Below, piece after piece: positions 34,007-41,429 of a stretch of 64,000 bases of DNA (positions are counted from its first letter, which is position 1; each line of letters begins with the position of its first letter). The translations under genes were made by a program, and so were the position numbers. The notes under the pieces are model-generated. The model did no database searches. It was given only the letters and a program-made list of their open reading frames with translations, and was not told the DNA's origin. Origin of the DNA: Sphingobium sp. CAP-1 (lineage in GTDB: Bacteria > Pseudomonadota > Alphaproteobacteria > Sphingomonadales > Sphingomonadaceae); NCBI RefSeq assembly GCF_009720145.1, contig NZ_CP046256.1, positions 62,001 through 126,000 on the forward strand, in the 5' to 3' direction.

Positions 34007-34322
34007 GTAGCGTTCTCCGTGAGGTTTGACGGAACAACGGCATAGCCGATCCGGCCTGCATAGGATCTATTACGACATGGCGCTCGAGTGCGGCTCCGAA
34101 GACCCGGCAGATGCCTCGATCACTCGGCGCGTCCTCACCGTCATGCTCGCCGACGATTACTGACCGCGTCCGCGGGCAAATCCAACCTTTCGAAATCGAC
34201 TGCGCGCTCTTCCAGCCCTCCGGGCCGCGCGAGGGGAGGGGGAAGGCGAGCGTGAGGCTCGCAGAACCGAAGGCACGCGACCCCGGCCGACCCGGCCTTC
34301 CCATTCCACGAGGAGATCCGTC

Positions 34323-35972
34323 TTGAGCACTCCAGAACCGAGCTGCGCCACGCTGCCGCTCTCGCGCATCGTCAAGGGCGACAATCCGCGTCGCTATTTC
34401 GACCGGAAAAAGCACGACGATCTCGTCGCTTCGATCCGCATTCGTGGCATCCTGCAGCCGATCCTGGTTCGTCCGGCACCCAGCTCGGACGATAGCTACG
34501 CCATCGTCGCCGGCGAGCGCCGGTACAGGGCGGCGCTGGAAGCGTTCGGTTCCGACGGCGAGGTGCCCGCGATCATCCGCGAGATGACCGACCAGGAGGC
34601 CCTCGAGGCGGCAATCGACGAGAACGACAATCGCGACGACGCCTCGGAGACGGAACAAGCGGACGCGGCCGTTCGCGTGCTCGCCGCATGCCGTAACGAT
34701 CGCGCCGAGGCCGCGCGGCGTCTGGGCTGGTCGCGGGCCAAGCTCGATCGCCGCCTGGCGCTCGCCGAACTCTCCGAGGCGGTCAAACTTGCGCTCGACG
34801 AACGGCGGATCAAGGTCGGCCATGCTGAACTCCTCGCCGCGATCCCCGCCGACAAGCAGGACAAGGCCCTCGAGACCATCCTGGGCTCCGGTCTCGATGT
34901 CAGCAAGACCCGCGACCTCCTCATGCGCGTCACCCAGAATCTCGGCGCGGCGTGCTTCGACAAGACCGACTGCACCACCTGTCCGTTCAACTCGGCCGCA
35001 CAGCGAACCCTGTTCGAAACCCATGTCGATGACGGCCATTGCACCAATCCGGGCTGCTTCCAGCTCAAGACCGAGGCGTGGGAAACCGCCCAACGCGAGG
35101 AGCAGGAGCGCGCCGCTGCCGCGGCCAAGGCAGCGGCGCCGCCGCCCGCAGACGACATCGAGGACGAGGAACAGGATGACGACGAAGACGACGCCATCGA
35201 CCAGAGCCCGCCGGAAGCGGACGATCAGGAAGAGGCAGGCGACCGCGCCTCGCCTTCGGGCACGGCAGCCACGCCCGCATCCACGCCGCCCACTGTCGTT
35301 CAATCCAAGGGCAGTATAGTCCAGGCGCACAAGCCAACGGTCACCGTCAAGTCGATCGCCGGCCGCACCAGCGACCTGCGCGAGGCGACGTGGCGCACCG
35401 CGCTCGCCCGTGCGCTCGCCGGCAATGCCGCGCACGCCCAGACCGCGATCCTGGTCGCCGCGATGTCGGGCACGCTCTCGCAGATCAAACCGGAGACGCT
35501 GAAGGCCCGCGCCGGCCTGCTGGTGGGCGCCTCGTTCCCGGAGCTCGCCTACAGCGCCAAGATCGCGGAGATCCGCGCGTTGCCCGAGGCTCAGGCCGAG
35601 AAGGTGCTTTCCGCGATCGGCGCCGCTTATGCCAAGGATGTGCTCACCTTCGGCCATGTCGCCGACCTCGCCCGGACCTTCGACGTCGACCTGCGCGATG
35701 TCTGGCAGGTCGATAAGACATTCCTCGAGCGCTACACCAAGGACGAACTCAGGTTCATCGCCCAGGAGTGCGGCCTCGTCGCGCATGTAAGCGAAAAGGC
35801 GTTCGCCAAGCTGCTCAGTGCGAAGAAGGCCGACCTGATCGCTGGCATGCTCAACGCCACCGGCTTCGACTGGGCCGGCCGCCTGCCGAGCTCGATGACG
35901 CTCGACGGCCAATATGGCCCGCCCCCCGTGCCGGCCCAAGCCGAAGAGCCGCTCTCCCGACAAGCCGCCTGA
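34323..35972 (+). CDS. PRTRC system ParB-family protein
   Basis: 549 aa. It has an N-terminal ParB domain (LPLSRIVKGDNPRRYFDRKK, YAIVAGERRYRAALEAFG) and a helix-turn-helix region (AEAARRLGWSRAKLDRRLAL). A Cys-rich block (CFDKTDCTTCPFNS then CTNPGCFQLK) is typical of the PRTRC version. A long acidic/Ala-rich linker and a C-terminal helical domain follow. It starts at TTG 34323 with GAGGAG 7 nt upstream. The purine tract GAGGGGAGGGGGAAGG (34230-34245) precedes the operon. It heads the seven-gene PRTRC operon and probably marks DNA or assembles the complex on it. Confidence 0.9.
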   Translation: MSTPEPSCATLPLSRIVKGDNPRRYFDRKKHDDLVASIRIRGILQPILVRPAPSSDDSYAIVAGERRYRAALEAFGSDGEVPAIIREMTDQEALEAAIDENDNRDDASETEQADAAVRVLAACRNDRAEAARRLGWSRAKLDRRLALAELSEAVKLALDERRIKVGHAELLAAIPADKQDKALETILGSGLDVSKTRDLLMRVTQNLGAACFDKTDCTTCPFNSAAQRTLFETHVDDGHCTNPGCFQLKTEAWETAQREEQERAAAAAKAAAPPPADDIEDEEQDDDEDDAIDQSPPEADDQEEAGDRASPSGTAATPASTPPTVVQSKGSIVQAHKPTVTVKSIAGRTSDLREATWRTALARALAGNAAHAQTAILVAAMSGTLSQIKPETLKARAGLLVGASFPELAYSAKIAEIRALPEAQAEKVLSAIGAAYAKDVLTFGHVADLARTFDVDLRDVWQVDKTFLERYTKDELRFIAQECGLVAHVSEKAFAKLLSAKKADLIAGMLNATGFDWAGRLPSSMTLDGQYGPPPVPAQAEEPLSRQAA

Positions 35973-36007
35973 CCCGCTTCTCCAATCTCACACAAGGACC
36001 GAACGCC

Positions 36008-36433
36008 ATGCTGATCTCCAGCCTTCTTCCTATGCTCGCCCGCTACTCGCTCGGCTTCGATCTTGTCGCCGGCGCCAACGACACGGTCACCCTGACCATC
36101 CTTCCGCGCAAGGCCGAAGGCGCAAAGGACAATCTCGAGGCCAGCGAAACCCGGCCGATCTCGATCACGGCGACCGCCGCAGAAATCGATGCGGAGCTCG
36201 CCCGGGGCCCTGACGGCGCGCTCGGCCAGCTCATCGCCTCGCGCCGCACCCTTGCCGATCAGATCGCGGAGCAGCGACAGGCTGCCGAAGCCGCACGGGC
36301 GGCCGCCGCCGAGGCAGCCAAAGCCAAGGCGGCTGCGCCCAAGACGCCCGCGCCTGCAGCCTCACCGAAGACGCCGGCTCCCAGCAGCCCGCCGGTCGAT
36401 GCCAAGGCCGAGGAGCCCGCCAGCCTCTGGTGA
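36008..36433 (+). CDS. PRTRC system protein E
   Basis: 141 aa. The N-terminal part MLISSLLPMLARYSLGFDLV and VTLTILPRKAEGAKDNL, followed by RPISITATAAEIDAEL, fits the PRTRC protein E family. The C-terminal 50 residues are Ala/Pro/Lys-rich and probably disordered. It lies 35 bp after the ParB gene. The biochemical role is unknown. Confidence 0.85.
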   Translation: MLISSLLPMLARYSLGFDLVAGANDTVTLTILPRKAEGAKDNLEASETRPISITATAAEIDAELARGPDGALGQLIASRRTLADQIAEQRQAAEAARAAAAEAAKAKAAAPKTPAPAASPKTPAPSSPPVDAKAEEPASLW

Positions 36434-36481
36434 CGCGCCGCCCTTGAACTTCCCGATCACCACCAGCCCGGAAGGCCAGCC

Positions 36482-36688
36482 ATGCAGATCAACCAGCTCA
36501 CCCGCGCCTATCGCTACGACGGCATCGACCTGCCCGTGCCGCCGCACCTTGCGGACGACCGCCAAGCTCTGCGCGCCTATCATGCTACCCTCTACCCGGC
36601 GATTCTCACTGCCGAGGCGGTGGACGCCGGCGTGTCGGGCACCGCCCACGTCACCGAATATCGCCGCGCCGTCGGCACCAAGGGCTGA
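36482..36688 (+). CDS. PRTRC system protein C (possible ubiquitin-like protein)
   Basis: 68 aa. It reads MQINQLTRAYRYDGIDLPVP, then LYPAILTAEAVDAGV and the end RRAVGTKG. The family is PRTRC protein C. The size and pattern fit a small beta-grasp protein, and the C-terminus is a glycine, as needed for adenylation by an E1-like enzyme. The operon encodes such an enzyme (ThiF, 39334), so protein C is the best candidate for the modifier. That role is inference; the family assignment is firm. Confidence 0.85.
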   Translation: MQINQLTRAYRYDGIDLPVPPHLADDRQALRAYHATLYPAILTAEAVDAGVSGTAHVTEYRRAVGTKG

Positions 36689-36690
36689 TC

Positions 36691-36915
36691 GTGCCCTGCG
36701 GCAACGACGCGCCGATCCCCGCCGCACCGCGCAAGACGCTCCTCGAATGGATCGAGCACGACGATGGCAACACGAGCGAGTTCCCCCAGCCTTCCTGCAG
36801 CGCCCAGGCCAAGGCGCTTCACGCGCGGATCCTCCCCGATCCCGACAACGGCAAAGGCGAAGCGCCGGAGCCGCTCCAGCCTCCTCCCGGTCTCAGGCTC
36901 GCGCCCCTCGGTTGA
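36691..36915 (+). CDS. Small unknown protein in the PRTRC operon
   Basis: 74 aa starting at GTG 36691, two bases after the stop of protein C. It reads RKTLLEWIEHDDGNTSEFPQ and is Pro-rich at the end. It overlaps the annotated start of PRTRC protein F by 152 bp. The composition is more protein-like here than in the overlapping N-terminus of F, so the true start of F may lie further downstream or involve a frameshift. Confidence 0.5.
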   Translation: MPCGNDAPIPAAPRKTLLEWIEHDDGNTSEFPQPSCSAQAKALHARILPDPDNGKGEAPEPLQPPPGLRLAPLG

Positions 36916-37855
36916 CCTCGCGGGGCGAACGGTCGCGTTATCGGCCGACATTCCCGCGACCTTCGACCAGCCCCTCAGCAATCACCACAAGCTGATCGGC
37001 CGCTGGGTCGCGGGGCGAGAGCCGAGCGCCAAGCAATACACCCGTGTGAGTGCCCGCCGCCGCATCGAGCAGGTTTTCAACGCTGCCGTGCTCGAGATCC
37101 TGGACCCGATCGAAATCGTCGACCTGCGGATCGCGGTCCTCACCGGCGAAGACGCCAACCCGCCGGCGATCGCGGTCGCGTGTGACAGCCTCGGACAGCT
37201 GGATCTCGGCTGGATCGAAACCGGCGAGGCGCCCACCCCCTGGCGTGCCGCGGCCTATGCGGCGCTCGGCGAAACCCTCGGCACCGCGCTCCCGATCTTC
37301 GGCTACCAGGACCTCTTCGACGAAATCTCCATGTATTACTGGGACGGGGAGATCGACGACGAGGGCGCGCGCCAGAGCCTGATCGCCTATCACGGCCTCA
37401 GCGCCGAGGAACTCGAAGAGCAGACCATGCCTTCGGAGATGAACGCGCGCCGGCCTGACTGGATGATCGGCGCGAACGCGGCGAAACCGGCCGCCCTTCC
37501 GAAGGGCCTGCGCGAGGCGCTCTGCCAGCTTCGCGACGCGCACAAGGCGCTCAAGCGGCTGCCATCGGACCGCAACGCCTGGCACTTCGATACCGACATT
37601 CTCTACGAATATGTGCCGGGGATCGAGGAATGCTCGTCCCTGCCGCCGTTGACGCTCGTGCCTTTCGATGAGTTCGCGCGCGAGCTCGACGATGTCGCCC
37701 GCCACGGCATGGAAATGGGCTTCATGGACGTCTGCGGCATCTGCCCGCTGCCCGATGTCAGCCGGATCGACGACTGGTTCGCAAGCCTGCGCCTCGGCGT
37801 CCAGTTCCTGCTCGCCGCCCAGGACCTCGTCCGCTTCGACCCACCCAATCCGTGA
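36764..37855 (+). CDS. PRTRC system protein F (start uncertain)
   Basis: Up to 363 aa. From about residue 70 on the sequence is the PRTRC protein F type: HKLIGRWVAGREPSAKQYTR, RIEQVFNAAVLEILDPIEIV, then GYQDLFDEISMYYWDGEIDD and a C-terminus MGFMDVCGICPLPDVSR. The first 60 residues from ATG 36764 are rich in Arg, Ser and Pro and look like an out-of-frame translation of the overlapping small gene. No alternative standard start was found before the conserved part. Function unknown. Confidence 0.75.
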   Translation: MATRASSPSLPAAPRPRRFTRGSSPIPTTAKAKRRSRSSLLPVSGSRPSVDLAGRTVALSADIPATFDQPLSNHHKLIGRWVAGREPSAKQYTRVSARRRIEQVFNAAVLEILDPIEIVDLRIAVLTGEDANPPAIAVACDSLGQLDLGWIETGEAPTPWRAAAYAALGETLGTALPIFGYQDLFDEISMYYWDGEIDDEGARQSLIAYHGLSAEELEEQTMPSEMNARRPDWMIGANAAKPAALPKGLREALCQLRDAHKALKRLPSDRNAWHFDTDILYEYVPGIEECSSLPPLTLVPFDEFARELDDVARHGMEMGFMDVCGICPLPDVSRIDDWFASLRLGVQFLLAAQDLVRFDPPNP

Positions 37856-37862
37856 GGCCGTC

Positions 37863-38687
37863 ATGTCCGATCACAGCAGCCACTTCGAAACCACTGGCGG
37901 CGGTCTCGTCCTGACCAACGCCGTTCTGCTCTATCAGGCGGGAACGCCCCGCACGCCCAGCCCTTATGGCGCTCCAAGGCCGGATGCGGCGGCCTTCGCC
38001 AGCATGCATGCCGTCGAGCACGATGCGGACGGGCGTCCGACGATCGCCGCCGGCGTGCCCCTGTCGCGGGCACAGCTGCGCCAATGGACAGAGGCGCTGG
38101 GCCGGACCGCGGTTCCAGAGATCCTGCCGGCCAATGTGCTTGTCTCCCACCCGGACGTCCTCGCCTGGTGGGTGCCGGAGCAGGTGCGCCAAGCCTATTT
38201 TGCGCTGTCGTCGCCCCCCGATGGCCTTCGGGCGCTCGCACGGCGCACTACCGTCGCGGTGCCATACCCGGCCCATCTGTTCGTCGCCACGCGCTCCGGC
38301 CTCGGCGTTTACGCGCTTGCCGCAAGCGAGCGCCCTGCCGCCGACACGCCGGTGCTCCATTCGCCGATCCTCAACGTCTTCATCCAAGGCCGGCTGTGCT
38401 GGGGCAACATCCCGAGGCCGAAAACACTGGGCGTTGCCGCCATCTCGGAATTCGAGCGCGCGGTGTTCGACAGCTGGTCAACTCACCCCAACCCCGGCCA
38501 GGAGCGGACGGTCACGGGGAAGGGCGGCCTGGTCAGGCTCTGGGACGATCTTGCCGCGCGCGGCGCGCGTCGTTTTCCGGTGAAGCGGCTCCGATCCTTC
38601 CATCCTGCCGCCGGCCAGCGGCAAGTCCGTCCCGCCGCTGATGCGGTCACGGTCGGTATGCTCGTTGCCGCAGCGGCAGGGAGATGA
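37863..38687 (+). CDS. PRTRC system protein B (E2-like candidate)
   Basis: 274 aa. The family pattern includes LTNAVLLYQ near the N-terminus, WWVPEQVRQAYF (about 102), LFVATRSGLGVYALA and IQGRLCWGNIPRP with Cys179. In comparative studies of prokaryotic ubiquitin-like systems, proteins in such operons were proposed to have E2-like folds; Cys179 is the plausible catalytic residue. The C-terminus is basic. It starts at ATG 37863, and its stop overlaps the start of protein A (ATGA at 38684). Confidence 0.85.
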   Translation: MSDHSSHFETTGGGLVLTNAVLLYQAGTPRTPSPYGAPRPDAAAFASMHAVEHDADGRPTIAAGVPLSRAQLRQWTEALGRTAVPEILPANVLVSHPDVLAWWVPEQVRQAYFALSSPPDGLRALARRTTVAVPYPAHLFVATRSGLGVYALAASERPAADTPVLHSPILNVFIQGRLCWGNIPRPKTLGVAAISEFERAVFDSWSTHPNPGQERTVTGKGGLVRLWDDLAARGARRFPVKRLRSFHPAAGQRQVRPAADAVTVGMLVAAAAGR

Positions 38688-39439
38688 TCATGATCGCCGA
38701 AGATCCGACCGCGGCGGCACTGCTCGCTGTCGTGCCCTGCTATCCGGTGCCATCGAGCGGTGGCTCGCCGGCACTCGACGCGCTTCGCGGCAGCCGTGCC
38801 GGCCACGGCCTTGCGGTGGGCAAGGATGGCGTAATGCTCATCCTGCGCCGGCCATGGCTTGCTCTCGATGCGCCGGTGACGCCGCCGATCGCCGCCTATC
38901 TTCCTTATGGCAGCATCGGGTCACCCAAGGCCGACCTGCGCTGCGGACTGATCCCTGGCGAGCATCTGGCTGCGATCCTCGATCACTTCCGGGCGGCTCT
39001 GCCCAACGAGGCTGCGGCCTTCATCCTCTGGAACGAGACGACCAACACGTTCGCGGTCGATTTTCCGGCAATCGACGACGCCACGCCGACACGCCTCGTC
39101 TATCGCCCCCCGGTCTGCGAGCCGGGCTGGCACATGGTCTGCGACATCCACAGCCACGGGCGGGGGCCCGCCTATTTCAGCGCGACCGACGATGCGGACG
39201 ACGCCCACGCTACGAAAATTTCGCTCGTCATCGGCCGGCTCCACGATCCCGCTGGCCCGGTCATGGCAGCGCGGCTCTGCGCGGGCGGCATGTTCCTGGC
39301 CGTACCGCGCAGTCCATTTTCCGGAGACAATCCATGCAGCCTGAGAGCCCCAAGCGCCACTATCTTCCCGCCGCCTTCGACAACAGCGCTGTCCGAATCC
39401 TGCTCGTGGGATGCGGTGGAAACGGAGCGCAAATGCTGA
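38684..39439 (+). CDS. PRTRC system protein A (JAMM/MPN-like metalloprotease)
   Basis: 251 aa. The JAMM signature HxHx7SxxD is complete: HSHGRGPAYFSATD, with His156, His158, Ser166 and Asp169; the Glu is probably Glu109 in PNEAAAFILW. JAMM proteases cut isopeptide bonds of ubiquitin-like modifiers. It overlaps protein B by 4 bp and runs 106 bp into the thiF gene; the last 35 residues, Ser/Pro-rich, look like read-through into that overlap. In the operon it would be the deconjugating or processing enzyme for the modifier. Confidence 0.88.
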   Translation: MIMIAEDPTAAALLAVVPCYPVPSSGGSPALDALRGSRAGHGLAVGKDGVMLILRRPWLALDAPVTPPIAAYLPYGSIGSPKADLRCGLIPGEHLAAILDHFRAALPNEAAAFILWNETTNTFAVDFPAIDDATPTRLVYRPPVCEPGWHMVCDIHSHGRGPAYFSATDDADDAHATKISLVIGRLHDPAGPVMAARLCAGGMFLAVPRSPFSGDNPCSLRAPSATIFPPPSTTALSESCSWDAVETERKC

Positions 39440-40104
39440 TGGGGCTCGCCTCGCTCGATACCGCATTGCGCGCAATTTCCTCACGCTCGCTCGAGGTCAC
39501 CGTGGTCGACGAAGACATCGTCACCGAGGCGAATCTCGGCCGCCAGCCCTTCTACCGCTGCGATCTCGGCAATTCGAAGGCGAGGACGCTGACCGAACGG
39601 ATCAACCTTGCCCATGGTCTGGCCTGGAAGGCGGTCCACGGCCGCGCACCCGGAGCGATCGGCGTCGACAACAGCCATGTGCTCATCAGCTGCGTCGACA
39701 CGGCCTCGGCCCGCCGCGCGCTGGGCGCGGCGCTGCAGGATGCGCGGAACCCGCCCATCTATTGGTTGGACCTCGGCAACCGCGCCAGCGACGGCCAATA
39801 TCTGATCGGATGCCCGGGCCGTGGAACCGGCCGCGACGATAATCGCCTTCCAACGGTGCTCGAGGCTTTTCCCGAACTCGCCGACGAGGGCCTGGCCGAA
39901 GACGATGCGCCCTCCTGTTCGGTCGCCGAGGCGCTCGAGCGCCAGTCGCTCTTCGTCAACCGGGTGCTTGCGAGCCACGCGCTGGCGCTCCTGTTCGATC
40001 TGCTCGGACGCGGGTCGATTGGCCACGCCGGCGCCTTCGTGAATCTTGCCACCGGGTACAGCGTTCCGATCCCGCTACCTATGAAGGTCGTTTCCCTGTG
40101 CTAA
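39334..40104 (+). CDS. PRTRC system ThiF-family protein (E1-like)
   Basis: 256 aa. The Rossmann ATP-binding loop is LLVGCGGNGAQM (Gly26-Gly31). EANLGRQPFYRCDLGNSKA holds the Arg and Lys that contact ATP in ThiF/E1 enzymes. APSCSVAEALERQSLFVN carries Cys195, the likely thioester cysteine. The fold adenylates the C-terminal Gly of a ubiquitin-like protein; protein C is the only candidate here. ATG 39334 has GGAG upstream. It is the last PRTRC gene; a hairpin follows. Confidence 0.9.
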   Translation: MQPESPKRHYLPAAFDNSAVRILLVGCGGNGAQMLMGLASLDTALRAISSRSLEVTVVDEDIVTEANLGRQPFYRCDLGNSKARTLTERINLAHGLAWKAVHGRAPGAIGVDNSHVLISCVDTASARRALGAALQDARNPPIYWLDLGNRASDGQYLIGCPGRGTGRDDNRLPTVLEAFPELADEGLAEDDAPSCSVAEALERQSLFVNRVLASHALALLFDLLGRGSIGHAGAFVNLATGYSVPIPLPMKVVSLC

Positions 40105-40135
40105 AGCAGGTGGCTCGCCACCCCTGTGAACGGTG

Positions 40136-40167
40136 ATGGTCCGGTTGCGTCACCGCGCTCGGACCAT
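40136..40167. terminator. Bidirectional hairpin between thiF and the MucR-like gene
   Basis: The arms ATGGTCCG (40136-40143) and CGGACCAT (40160-40167) are perfectly complementary. The sequence lies between two convergent genes and could end transcription from both sides. Confidence 0.55.
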
Positions 40168-40171
40168 AGCA

Positions 40172-41098
40172 TTATTCTGCCGAGGCCGTTTCAGCAGGAG
40201 CGATTTCGACCGGTGCTGTCGGCGGGGTGTCAGCTTTCGTCGCACGGCTGCGCTTTGGCTTTGCAGGCTCGACAGCCGCTGCCGGTTTCCCTTTGCCGAT
40301 GGCGGCCTTGGCGTTCGACGTTTTTGGCGAGGCCTTTGCAGGGGCTGCCTTCGCGCGCGGCCCGCGAGCGGGCGTCGCCTTCACTTGCGCAGCTTCGCTG
40401 GCAGTCGCTTCGGGCGTTGGGGCCGGCTCGCCTGCCGGCGCCGCAACGGTCTCGGCGACAGCGCTGGGCTTGCCCTTCCCGGCTACGGCATTGGGCTTCG
40501 CCTTAGTTGCCGGGGCAGAGGCATTCACTCGAGCCTTGCGCACCGGCGCGGGCACTTCCGCGACCACTTCCGCAGGCGCCACTTCGGCTGCCGGGGCTTC
40601 GCTGCCCGCCTCGGCTAGCGCCGGATTAGCGGCGACGTCCTTCCGCTTGCCGCCAAGACCAAGTTTCAGGGCGGCCTCCCGGCGCGCGGCGGAATAACCG
40701 GGTGCGACCATGGGATAGTCCGCGGGCAGATCATAGCGCGCGCGATATTCTGCGGGCGTCAGGCCGTGAGTCGAGAGATGGCGTTTCAGGGACTTATAAG
40801 GCTTGCCGTCGATCAGGCTCAGTATCTGATCGGGCGACGCAAGGCTTGCATCTACCGTCACCGCTGGCTTGAACTCGGGGGCTGGTGTCGGCGGCACAGC
40901 CGCTGGTTCAACTGACACCGGCGCGGACACTGTCTCTTCAGGGGCTGGCGACACCACTGGTGCATCGCCCAACAAGGCTTTTCGAGTTCCCTCGACCAGC
41001 GCGGGCAGTTCGCTGCTCGGCACGGTGTTGTTCGCAAAATAGGCGCTGAGCAGCGCCACGGTCAGAGACATCACGTCCGACTGTTCGGCCTCGGCCAT
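40172..41098 (-). CDS. MucR-like protein without the zinc cysteine, with an AlgP-like tail
   Basis: 308 aa. The N-terminal part is MucR-like (SLTVALLSAYFANNTVPSSE). The finger region reads ILSLIDGKPYKSLKRHLSTH followed by LTPAEYRARYDLPADYPMVA. The Cys of the normal CLEDG is replaced by Ser and Glu by Ile, so at least one zinc ligand is missing; both His remain. After GLGGKRKD comes a tail of about 140 residues made of Ala, Lys, Pro and Val repeats (KAAPAKASPK-type), like histone-H1 or AlgP tails. It may be a silencer that coats DNA. ATG 41098 has AAGGAA upstream. Confidence 0.8.
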   Translation of the reverse strand: MAEAEQSDVMSLTVALLSAYFANNTVPSSELPALVEGTRKALLGDAPVVSPAPEETVSAPVSVEPAAVPPTPAPEFKPAVTVDASLASPDQILSLIDGKPYKSLKRHLSTHGLTPAEYRARYDLPADYPMVAPGYSAARREAALKLGLGGKRKDVAANPALAEAGSEAPAAEVAPAEVVAEVPAPVRKARVNASAPATKAKPNAVAGKGKPSAVAETVAAPAGEPAPTPEATASEAAQVKATPARGPRAKAAPAKASPKTSNAKAAIGKGKPAAAVEPAKPKRSRATKADTPPTAPVEIAPAETASAE

Positions 41099-41429
41099 GC
41101 AGGTTCCTTCTTTTGTTTGGATAGACTGGTCTTGACCCATGCGTGATTGCGCAAGCGTAAACAGATACGTGCCGTCATTCGGCGTGCAAGTCAAAGGGAG
41201 GGAGAAAGAAACTCATGGATGGCGTGGCGATTGGGCCGCGCAACTGTCTCATCGAGAAAATTTATGGCGGACAGCTTCGTTGAGGGGCTCTTTCTCCTTC
41301 ACCTGCTCAAGCAAATGAAGCTGCATTGAGTGAAGAGCCTCTCACCAACGAAATCGAGGCGTCTCTTCCGGGCGCCTGACATTCTCCGCCCGCGAACGGC
41401 GGAAAACCAATCATCCGAGGAAATATGTA
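41099..41429. other. Divergent intergenic region upstream of the MucR-like gene
   Basis: 331 bp between two divergent genes, lower in GC than its surroundings. It is likely to hold both promoters and MucR-type AT-rich sites. No gene is supported; a 60-codon frame at 41147-41329 lacks a ribosome site. Confidence 0.45.

Larger units (their letters stand above)
32547..34066 (-). mobile_element. IS110-family insertion element (IS1111-like layout)
   Basis: About 1.52 kb between the halves of the DUF3768 gene. The exact ends are uncertain by about 15 bp because the element has no clear terminal inverted repeat. It carries one transposase gene on the minus strand. The non-coding part is short upstream of it (about 60 bp) and long downstream (about 308 bp). 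In IS110-family elements the guide (bridge/seek) RNA is encoded in the longer non-coding end; a downstream position is typical of the IS1111 subgroup. Confidence 0.8.
32290..34163 (+). pseudogene. DUF3768 gene disrupted by an IS110-family element
   Basis: The 5' part (32290-about 32546) encodes ERITQLNDRCRHGLDPNARI, MVTRNCLARL and DFGAFDLQGQRVLFKID, the start of a DUF3768 protein. The C-terminal part, YYDMALECGSEDPADASITR then RVLTVMLADDY and a stop, reappears at about 34067-34163. The 1.5 kb between them is the IS element. As it stands, the 5' frame would end at 32598 with a foreign tail. The gene was translationally coupled to the PP-loop gene. Confidence 0.88.

Noticed and set aside
33951..35963. 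670-codon minus-strand frame
   Set aside because: Opposite the PRTRC ParB gene and overlaps the IS110 element; composition is that of a shadow.
34323..40104. PRTRC protein D (ParM-like) in the operon
   Set aside because: Looked for because some PRTRC loci have it; no actin-like frame is present between ParB and ThiF.
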